A DNA stretch of 64,000 bases from Biomphalaria glabrata (Eukaryota > Mollusca > Gastropoda > Planorbidae), in NCBI RefSeq assembly GCF_947242115.1, contig NC_074719.1, positions 38,533,012-38,597,011 on the forward strand, in the 5' to 3' direction. The position numbers were made by a program, and so were the translations under genes. The stretch's first letter is position 1. Every line of letters begins with the position of its first letter. Shown here in pieces: positions 54,897 to 64,000 of this stretch. The notes beneath the pieces are model-generated. The model had not been told where the DNA came from. It worked only from the letters and a program-made list of their open reading frames with translations, and ran no database searches.

Positions 54897-56666
54897 ATTT
54901 TTACCTATAAATAAATCTTTCTTTTATTATTTTTTATTATTTTAATTTATTTCTGGATGCTAACTAAAATGAAGATATTTCTTGAACAAGCTAAACTCAA
55001 TTTTAACAAATCACATTCAAAAAGTGCTTCATCACCAGGTAGTAGCAATTATATAACATGGAATACAAAAAAATGTTTGATGCAGTCAAGTTACTCATGT
55101 AATACATATTGGAAGATTGGCAGTAATGTCAGGGTAGAGTGAGTCATTGTTTTTGAGACACCAAAAATAGAATTGTACAAAGTCAAATTGAGTTTTGAGT
55201 AAAATGCAAGTAACAGTATTTAACATAATATCAACATATTTAGACTAGATTAAACAATATTATACAATTTATGAAAAAAAAAAAAGAAAAATTCCAGTAA
55301 CTACAACATTTTTATGCTCCCAACAATTGTATTTTTTTTTCATTGAGTTTAATCTTTGATCATATCAAATTTTATCTTGTGCCCCCCCCCCCCCCCCCCG
55401 GTCAAGAAATACTAATCTATTATTTATTTTCTGTGAATACAATACAGCATATATATTAACTACATGTTAATACCAAGCAATTAGTCTGATCATAACTACA
55501 CAAAAACAGATTTCATACTGACCATGTGAGTTATATAGCAATAGGATAAAAGTATATAAAAATATATAAATATGATATGAATACATTCATTTAGAAAAGT
55601 GTAGTTTAGAAACTTCTAGACATAATGCTTTCAAAACCAGACTTTTGTCTTGGTCCTCCAGGTTTTAGGGTTAGGACAGCATTATTTTAGCTAACTGTGA
55701 TGTGATGAAACAAAACATACTTTCCAGTTGACAAATATGTAATACTAATCAAACAAATAAAATAACATTTCTACTAAATAGTGAACTCAAAATAAAGCAA
55801 CTAATTATAATCACAGATTTTTTAAATGCTGTTCAATCTGAATACAAAATTAATTAATAAATGGTCACACACAAAATGCAACATTACTATATTTAGTCAC
55901 AAAACAATGGGAGCAAGTTATACTCTGTCATAAAGATTAGGCTCTATACAAATAAGAATCGTAATGAGCTCTTGTTGGAACATTACATTGCAAAGTTATT
56001 GCTGCTATTATTTCCTTCAACCAAGCTACCTTTAATTGAGAATCCTTTACATCTCACTTAACATCACAGATTGAAAACTGGAAAGTTTCTTTTTAGGTGC
56101 TGGGCTCTACTATTAGAAAGGTATGAATTTCCTAAATAGGCATAAACAAAAAACTGCTCAGCATTTTCTTTACTATTAAGTTAAGCTGTACAGTTGCTCT
56201 TCAGCAGAATTAGCAGAAAAGGATTTAAAACTAAGAAAAGAAATAATTCCTTCATAGCTGATTCTCTTCAGTGGTGGAAATAATATACCAAAAGTTCAAG
56301 CCTCATAATTTGAATGGTATAGTTACAGAGAGGCCATAATTTCTCACTATAGTAAGAAGCATTATTTCATTAGAATTATAGGGTATTATGACAACAGTTC
56401 AAAATTATTCAATTAAACTTAACATTTGATCAAAATGCTTGCTTTTGACATCAGTATGTGAATAAAAATGTAAACAAGTGTTGATATTAATAAGCCTGAA
56501 AAGCTCATTCTTTATCATAAAGCTCAGCAAGGTATTGTATAAGAAAAAAAATAAAATAACCATAGCATCATTATAGCCATATTTGATAGAAGATTTGACT
56601 ATATCTGTTAACAATACTATTCCCATTGGATCTTACAAATGTATGTGCAATTCTAATACAGCGTCT

Positions 56667-59600
56667 TTACTGAGTGATCAGAATCAGCTGTGAAGTACAT
56701 CTAGAGGCTGTGATAAACAAGTTGTTTTTATCCCATCGTGAGTAGTACTCCACATCCTTTTCCTGGAAGTAAAACTTCTCCACACTCAGACTGGAAACCT
56801 TGTCCACAAATGTTGTATTAGAGATGTCTTTCTCTGTACACTGACTAGATGATGATGACATAGATGTTGATGTGACAAGACCTGCGGAAGTTGATGCATC
56901 ATTGGATTCATGGTCAGTATCATCACTACTTGAACAGTCACTGCCGCTGTCTTGCAGCCCAGGGCAAGGAATGTTTTTCGTTGGGTCTGTCAGGTCACTT
57001 GTTAAGTTTGATGGGTTAGTGACCCCTTCATCTCCTGGAAGAAATATGACAACAGTATTCTCCAGGCCTTGGTAAGTGTAGATCCATGTCACATTAATGA
57101 CTTGCTCTGGTGGATCCTGAACAAGTTCTAGACACTTGAGATTTGTATGGACCTTGTAAGGGTAACCAGCACTCTCAAGCACATTTAACATGGCACACTT
57201 CTTTAAAGCTCTCATATAACTTTTGTATTTTGATTTTGTTGTGTCTAGAAATCCGACTTCATCTTGGCTGGGTAAAAGAAACAAAGAATGGTATATTCAT
57301 TTTAAATTTTCATAACAACACACATAATATTATAACTATGTGTCAGAAAAAAAAAAGAATTAAGAAGAGAATGAACACCAGTGAGAAAGGGCATCAGTCT
57401 TAAGTATAACTCTTTTTTAAGATTACAAGGAAAGCTAGCCATTAAATTCGGAAACAACTCAGTTGTAGTTGATGCTATTAAGGGGTTTGGGTAACGGAAA
57501 ATATTGAATTACTAGGATTAGCAATATATGTCAAGAAAATTCTAGATTTATTTATGATGTAACATACAATTTTCTTAGACTTTCAAGAGTATAAAATAAA
57601 CAGCAGAAGATAAAGAAAAATTTATTGATCTAAATAATAGTCTAAAAATACAAAACATTTGATTAAGCTTTCACATACTGTACTCAATTACAATTTAATT
57701 CTGATCTACATTCTAGGCATTTACTGTAGGCTGGATGTTTCTTCAGGCTTTTATATATATATATATATATAATCCCTGCATTTTAAGGAAGTTTTTGGTC
57801 TTGGCACTTTGCTCCAATACTGACGTAAAAGAACATCTGGGTCTAGAAACTGTAACTGGAATATCCATGGGACAAGGTGGGGTTGGCCAATGGTCTATTC
57901 TCCCCCATCTACAGAGCTCTCCAAATGAAACTATTTTGCAGTAGAAAGCTTAAGGTGGACTGTGACCTGGGTATGCCCTGTGGAATCGTCACATCCTGGA
58001 TCCTGGCCCCTTCACATTCACCAGTTCCAGAAAAAAAACTTCATGTTGGGTTTTTATCCAGTAGTAGAGTGTAGTGAGACCTCCGTGTGAGACCTCCGTC
58101 TGGAGTAGTGCAGTCCAGACCTCCATCAAAAAGCACCTAGAGGAGGGGAAGGTCCGCCTGCCCAGTGTGCAGCCAAACATTCCGGGCTTACATAGGTCTC
58201 ACCAGCCACATGAAGAGACACAAAACCCCAGTGCAAAGCCCTCAGCCCCCAGGATAACAAAAGTGGTCATCATCGAACCACGATGAACGAACTATACTAG
58301 TGAAATGCAAGTGGAAAGGCAGTGGGTTATTATTACTCTTGGTCATTTCCAAGCCCCAATACCCACATGTGGGGAGTATCGCCACAAAGTGTAGGTTTAT
58401 AAGAGTTTTCCTTCTCCTAGATGGGTTGCTTTATTTAGGCTGACGTGCCCCATCAACACGAAGCTAAACTGCTTTTGGGCACCAGTGTTCCGCCTTTCCT
58501 CCCTTCTCCTGTCAGTTTGTAAGAACAGGTTCCGCCAAAGATTTTTGGGAAAATCACACGTAAAGGCCAGAAGCTGGAGTTGACTGTCAGAGACATTTAG
58601 AGACACAAGCCAAGGGAGCATTTCTGGGCAAGTGGGAGCTTATCCCCACTTTCACCCCTGGCATTGACAGTCCTTTGGAACCCGCAATCTACAATCTACC
58701 AACGAAGAACAGGACACACACCTCTGTTAAATTACCATCTGAACAAAATAAATTCCACACTACTCCCCCTTTGTAGACACTGCACCCGCCCTTATTAAAC
58801 CATAAACCATATTCTCTTTGAATGCCCTTTCCTAATCCACCTTAGGCAGACCCTACTTCCACTACAGCCCAACATAACCAACACCCTGTACGGCAGTGCT
58901 GAACAACAGAAGAAAACAGCATACTATTTTTCCTTGGTACAGAGCCTAACTACTCTATTGATGACATTTTGATTAAAGTCAGAAAACAGCCTATCTACTC
59001 TCTTGATGTCATTTTGATTGGAATAAGAAAAGAGCCTATCTACTCTATTGATGTCATTTTGATTGGAATCAGAAAACAGCCTATCTACTCTATAGATGTC
59101 ATTTTGATTGGAATCAGAAAACAGCCTATCTACTCTATAGATGTCATTTTGATTGGAATAAGAAAAGAGCCTATCTACTCTATTGATGACATTTTGATTG
59201 GAATCAGAAAACAGCCTATCTACTCTATTGATGACATTTTGATTGGAATCAGAAAACAGTCTATCTACTCTATTGATGACATTTTGATTGGAATCAGAAA
59301 ACAGCCTATCTACTCTATTGATGACATTTTGATTGGAATCAGAAAACAGCCTATCTACTCTATTGATGACATTTTGATTGGAATCAGAAAACAGTCTATC
59401 TACTCTATTGATGACATTTTGATTGGAATCAGAAAACAGCCTATCTACTCTATTGATGACATTTTGATTGGAATAAGAAAAGAGCCTATCTACTCTATTG
59501 ATGTCATTTTGATTGGAATAAGAAAAGAGCCTATCTACTCTATTGATGTCATTTTGATTGGAATAAGAAAACAGCCTATCTACTCTATAGATGTCATTTT

Positions 59601-62600
59601 GATTGGAATCAGAAAACAGCCTATCTACTCTATAGATGTCATTTTGATTGGAATCAGAAAAGAGCCTATCTACTCTATTGATGACATTTTGATTGGAATC
59701 AGAAAACAGCCTATCTACTCTATTGATGACATTTTGATTGGAATCAGAAAACAGTCTATCTACTCTATTGATGACATTTTGATTGGAATCAGAAAACAGC
59801 CTATCTACTCTATTGATGACATTTTGATTGGAATCAGAAAACAGCCTATCTACTCTATTGATGACATTTTGATTGGAATCAGAAAACAGCCTATCTACTC
59901 TATTGATGACATTTTGATTGGAATAAGAAAAGAGCCTATCTACTCTATTGATGACATTTTGATTGGAATCAGAAAACAGCCTATCTACTCTATTGATGAC
60001 ATTTTGATTGGAATCAGAAAACAGCCTATCTACTCTATTGATGTCATTTTGATTGGAATCAGAAAAGAGCCTATCTACTCTATTGATGTCATTTTGATTG
60101 GAATCAGAAAACAGCCTATCTACTCTATTGATGTCATTTTGATTGGAATCAGAAACAGCCTATCTACTCTATTGATGTCATTTTGATTGGAATCAGAAAA
60201 CTGCCTATCTACTCTATTGATGTCATTTTGATTGGAATCAGAAAACAGCCTATCTACTCTATTGATGACATTTTGATTGGAATCAGAAAAGAGCCTATCT
60301 ACTCTATTGATGACATTTTGATTGGAATCAGAAAACAGCCTATCTACTCTTTTGATGTCATTTTGATTGGAATCAGAAAACTGCCTATCAACTCTATTGA
60401 TGACATTTTGATTGGAATCAGAAAAGAGCCTATCTACTCTATTGATGACATTTTGATTGGAATCAGAAAAGAGCTTATCTACTCTATTGATGTCATTTTG
60501 ATTGGAATCAGAAAACAGCCTATCTACTCTATTGATGTCATTTTGATTGGAATCAGAAAACAGCCTATCTACTCTATTGATGTCATTTTGATTGGAATAA
60601 GAAAATAGCCTATCTACTCTATTGATGACATTTTGATTGGAATCAGACAACAGCCTATCTACTCTATTGATGTCATTTTGATTGGAATAAGAAAATAGCC
60701 TATCTACTCTATTGATGACATTTTGATTGGAATCAGACAACAGCCTATCTACTCTATTGATGTCATTTTGATTGGAATCAGAAAACAGCCTATCTACTCT
60801 ATTGATGACATTTTGATTGGAATCAGAAAACAGCCTATCTACTCTATTGATGACATTTTGATTGGAATCAGAAAACAGCCTATCTACTCTATTGATGTCA
60901 TTTTGATTGGAATCAGAAAACAGCCTATCTACTCTATTAATGTCATTTTGATTGGAATCAGAAAACAGCCTATCTACTCTATTGATGTCATTTTGATTGG
61001 AATCAGAAAACAGCCTATCTACTCTATTAATGTCATTTTGATTGGAATCAGAAAACAGCCTATCTACTCTATTGATGTCATTTTGATTGGAATCAGAAAA
61101 CAGCCTATCTACTCTATTAATGTCATTTTGATTGGAATCAGAAAACAGCCTATCTATATTCTGTCCTTGAAATATTAGCTACAAAAATAACATTCCCTAC
61201 CTATACTCAGTGCGTGGCATATTGACTAGAAATAAAACATCACAACATCTCAGTGTACACTCTTGGAGGTCAGGTGACTCATGTTTTTGATTTGGTTTCT
61301 CTACATTCAGTTGATCTTGAAGTAAATATAGTAGCTGTTGGCCACACAGACTGGTAAATATAGTATCATATTAGAGTTACTCAATGAATGTTTAAAAGGT
61401 TGTTGTTTTTTTTTTGTTTGTTTTTTCTATTGATGAAAAGTCTTAAAAGAAAACCAGAACTGGAATTTAAAAAAGACATTTAACATTTGGTTTCATTTGA
61501 TCACAATATAATGTAGGTTGTTTTAGACATAAATGTAAACAAATGGGACATTGGACCTCATTCATGAATTGGTCTTCCTCAACGTATATTAGATTACCTC
61601 TGTGTTAAATGCTGACACCAGTTGGAAAGAGGCTGCAAATATTGCTCGAGACTGATTTCTATGGAGACAGCTTGATGCCTGATGTGCAGAGTAGCGCATG
61701 AGGATGTAAGTCCAAGTTCAAACACATTAAACAAATTTGTGTTTTTTTTAATCCTCTTTGCAATAGCCTTGTTTAATATTAGAGGATTTTGTAGGACTAC
61801 ATTTTAAAGCTGTTTTTGAAGTCTTGACAGTCATATATTCTTTCAACAATTTTATGCTGACTTCTTGTTTCTGCTATCTCAAAAAGGGATTGTAAAAAGG
61901 ATAGCTGGTTTAGCCATAGCTTTTAATATTAATTTTAAAAAGAGTTTTTTTGCTAATAAAGTGTTACATAAGAAGAAAAACATCCACTTACTGGCACTGA
62001 GAAGGATGAATGTGTGCAAATCCTTCATGCTCTGAATGGCGGATGGTGAGTACTGGAGGTCCATCAGTAGGAAGGCTGGCAGTGGTAGAGTCCAGGATGT
62101 AACACGCCTTCCTCTCTTCATTCCAGTCTATTAATGACAGGACATGCTGAATCTTTGGTGGACAACGAATCACCTGATTTATATAATTGGTCTTATTAGG
62201 ATGTTAACCACAAATCAGACGATTTTAACATTTTTGAGCCATTGAACTAATGATTTTTTTAACAAAATAAGCCTAGTGTTACAATTTAATTAGTTGCTAA
62301 TACATCTTGCTATTTTCAAAAGTAAAATCTGATGACCCAATGTCCAACGTTTACGGGAGATGTTTGTTTAACCCTAAGTAGAAATAAAAAGATTAAGTTC
62401 CCTTTTCAGACCTTCTGATCTATGGGGCAGATGATGTTGTTTTTTTCATTAGTTTTTACAGCCAATTTTTTTATATAGTTTATGGCAAGGTTAAAGTTTT
62501 AAAAGAAAGTTTTTAAAAAATTTAAAACAATTAAATTTCAAGTTGTCTTCATGACTATGATGGGATAGAGATGTAAAATTCATTTATTTGTGTTGCCTGC

Positions 62601-63170
62601 TATCAACATGAGTGTTAATTGACCAGAAAGATTACTATTCTAAAAAAATACCAGGTACCCATTACTCTTGACTAAACTCATAGGCTGTACAAATAATGGT
62701 AATAAATATCTCAGTATGCACCAGAATCAAAGCTCAATATTCTCATTTAGCAGTCAATAAATTTATTTTTTTCTACTAGATTTTGCTTCATTGCATGTTT
62801 ACAATTGTGACTGTAATGAGGAACATCAGTAATTTTTAAGTTATTTGTTTCCTCTATTGTAAAGAAAAAAATATAAACTATTGGACAATTTGTTTTTGTT
62901 CTCTATGCTAGTATCATATAAAATGCTCACCTCTTGAAGCTTCATGGAATAGAAGTTCTTGGGTTGTTCCCCATAGAGTCCAGCACACCACATACTGCTT
63001 TCCTTGAAGTCCTCTCTCAGTACAGTAAACACATTGGTCCAGTACCTCTCTACATAAGTCTCATCCACTAGAAACATAATTTTCTCCCCATCAGGTCCTA
63101 TATCTTTCCACCTGGATCTAACCTTATCCACAAACTGGGCTCGATTGAAGTTATCCACATCCAACTCAAT
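56667..63170 (-). CDS. Gene E: superfamily 1 helicase-like protein, C-terminal part (5' end outside window)
   Basis: Three exons in transcript order, 62931-63170, 61992-62173 and 56667-57267, join in phase (0, then 2) to give 340 residues and a stop. Earlier exons must lie beyond 64000. Motifs typical of SF1 (UvrD/Upf1-like) helicases appear in order: IMFLVDET (motif II, Walker B-like) at about 31-38; KLQEVIRCPPKIQHVL (motif IV-like) at 76-91; WIYTYQGLENTVVIFLPGDE (motif V); and NNLFITASRCTSQLILIT (motif VI, one Arg kept) as the last residues. Between V and VI is an acidic Ser/Asp-rich insert (GSDCSSSDDTDHES and SSMSSSSSQ-like runs), probably disordered. Motif I would be off the window. Motif II has DET rather than DEAQ. 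The joint between exons two and three could hide a skipped small exon. The exact family is not identified; an innate-immunity role is possible but unsupported. Confidence 0.75.
58040..58300 (+). mobile_element. LINE 3' end with C2H2 zinc finger
   Basis: The frame reads CPVCSQTFRAYIGLTSHMKR, followed by a terminal segment ending near 58285. This is the C2H2 finger and tail of a LINE ORF2. It lies in the intron between the last two gene E exons, opposite in strand. Confidence 0.75.
58735..58935 (+). mobile_element. LINE ORF C-terminal fragment
   Basis: 'tttgtagacactgcacccgc' through 'caccctgtacggcagtgctg' is a close homologue of 46185-46380. It ends directly at the start of the 45 bp array. 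Confidence 0.75.
58937..61164. repeat. 45 bp tandem array, about 49 copies
   Basis: Unit: 'agaaaacagcctatctactc' plus tattgatgacattttgattggaatc, 45 bp, so reading frames stay open on both strands (RKQPIYSIDDILIGI on +). Variants (cag/gag, cct/tct, gac/gtc, aatc/aata) are arranged in higher-order blocks: 59026-59385 recurs with the same variant order at 59521-59880, an 11-unit (495 bp) shift. A 90 bp pair is also duplicated at about 60604-60785. The array lies in the 4.7 kb intron before the last exon of gene E. Confidence 0.97.
62387..62440 (-). mobile_element. SINE family A, tail fragment
   Basis: 'ttcccttttcagaccttctg' then 'atctatggggcagatgatgt', after which homology stops. It lies in a gene E intron. 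Confidence 0.65.
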
Positions 63171-63349
63171 CTTATAAAACCAACAAAAAAAAAAGAAAAA
63201 AAATCTCAAAAACAATATATAATATTAATTGTTTTTATTTTCTAAGACAAGGCTGAATGAGTCATGCTATATAAAGAAAATTTAGTTGATTTTAACATCA
63301 TAATAATAATAATAAGGCTTGTCTTTGAGTCCAAAGATTAATGAGGAAT

Positions 63350-63630
63350 GCAATATTTCTCGTGGATACGCAATCACAGCTATGACCTACATATTTTGCC
63401 AAACTCGGTTATGGCAAGCATAACCATTGTCCGCCAGTGGTCGATTAAGATTTTCTATTACCCATTTGCGTCTGTCCTCGGCAACGGATTTTCTTTTGGT
63501 CTCAAATATGTATCCCATGGCCTTCCAGCTGTCTCGTTCTGAGGCCGCATGCAACCAGGTGCTCTCTTCTATGTCAGCTAAGGCAAGTTGGCACGTAAGT
63601 TGGTCTTAAAATCATTTCCGTGGGGCAGAT
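63350..63630 (-). mobile_element. Probable LINE fragment (antisense)
   Basis: The minus strand gives an open, tryptophan-containing frame (ASERDSWKAMGYIFETKRKS, then EDRRKWVIENLNRPL) reminiscent of the region before LINE C-terminal zinc fingers. It lies in the intron upstream of the first visible gene E exon. The family is not certain. Confidence 0.45.
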
Positions 63631-63801
63631 CATCATATTGTTTACAGAACTTACAATATTTAGTTTTCATAAAAAATAAAATAGCAAGACAGAAAAATGA
63701 AATGATATGAAGGGGGTCAAAGAAAACTATTTACAATTAGATATGAAGGGGTCAAAGAAAACTATTTACAATTAGGAGAGTCCTAAACGAGAGTATAGAA
63801 C

Positions 63802-64000
63802 AGTGATGCCCAAAATACGGCCCGCTGTCCCGATCCGGCCCGCGAAGTGTTTCCACCCGGCTCGCCGAAACGACGGCACAAAATGTAGAAAATCCCCTCT
63901 CCAAAGGGTTGATAAAGTTATTTTTACCTACGTTAGGGCCCTAACTTTTTCTCTGATGGATTGATACCATGACCTTTAACATTGTGTTTATGAAATGGGA
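63802..64000 (+). mobile_element. hAT-like MITE, left end, cut by the window edge
   Basis: Starts 'cagtgatgcccaaaatacgg' followed by 'cccgatccggcccgcgaagt', a terminal sequence shared by many hAT MITEs and their relatives in animals. The other end is outside the window. Confidence 0.6.

Larger units (their letters stand above)
50101..56666. other. AT-rich convergent intergenic / 3' UTR region
   Basis: The region lies between the stop codons of genes D (+) and E (-). It has SINE copies at 50988 and 54776, a short insert at 54456-54558 and a run of about 18 C at 55382. From about 51.5 to 54.2 kb it is unusually free of recognisable repeats, which would suit a long 3' untranslated region of gene E. 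No coding exon is visible. Confidence 0.5.

Noticed and set aside
58969-61178. Long frames of 405, 206, 151 and 141 codons in the 45 bp array
   Set aside because: Unit length is a multiple of three so frames stay open on both strands. The array is within an intron, is periodic and has no unique flanking domain.

Overview
This window looks like nuclear DNA from a freshwater pulmonate snail, probably a planorbid such as Biomphalaria or Bulinus. It is AT-rich, its genes are split by GT-AG introns, and it is packed with tRNA-derived SINEs, LINE 3' ends, MITEs and micro- and minisatellites. The assignment rests on the overall style and my memory of the SINE sequence; I could run no search. No CRISPR array, operon, rRNA gene or convincing functional tRNA is present, and no retrovirus-like or Polinton-like element is visible.

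Five protein genes can be built by hand from exon ends and reading phase. Genes A (+, 7280-14515), B (-, 16485-22428) and C (-, 28491-36097) are paralogues encoding secreted proteins of 229, 227 and 228 residues. Each has six coding exons, and all three have the same intron phase series 0,1,1,1,2. I do not recognise the family. B and C also appear to start from remote TATA promoters with a non-coding first exon (near 25.2 kb and 38.5 kb). Gene D (+, 45850-50100) is a complete six-exon, 276-residue class I SAM-dependent O-methyltransferase related to caffeoyl-CoA O-methyltransferase and COMTD1. Gene E (-, 56667 to beyond 63170) is the C-terminal 340 residues of a superfamily 1 helicase-like protein, with its N-terminal part beyond the right edge. 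A and B converge, B and C are tandem, and D and E converge.

Layout: 1-7200 is repeats only, including a large inverted repeat; 7.2-38.5 kb is the paralogue cluster, whose introns hold most of the tandem arrays; 38.5-45.8 kb is gene-free with a 632 bp Tigger/pogo-like MITE; 45.8-50.7 kb is the methyltransferase; 50.7-56.6 kb is AT-rich and mostly blank; 56.6-64 kb is the helicase gene, with a 2.2 kb array of a 45 bp repeat in one intron.

The mobile-element record is rich. It includes at least 14 copies of one tRNA-type SINE, five of another, two MITE families with TTAA ends (one with three copies of exactly 103 bp), several hAT-like MITEs with target duplications, and two clear nested insertions: a MITE inside a LINE zinc-finger codon block at 33.6-34.0 kb, and an 885 bp element inside a SINE at 21.4-22.3 kb.

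All gene models come from splice sites, phase and paralogue comparison only. There is no transcript evidence, and family names rest on motif recognition.
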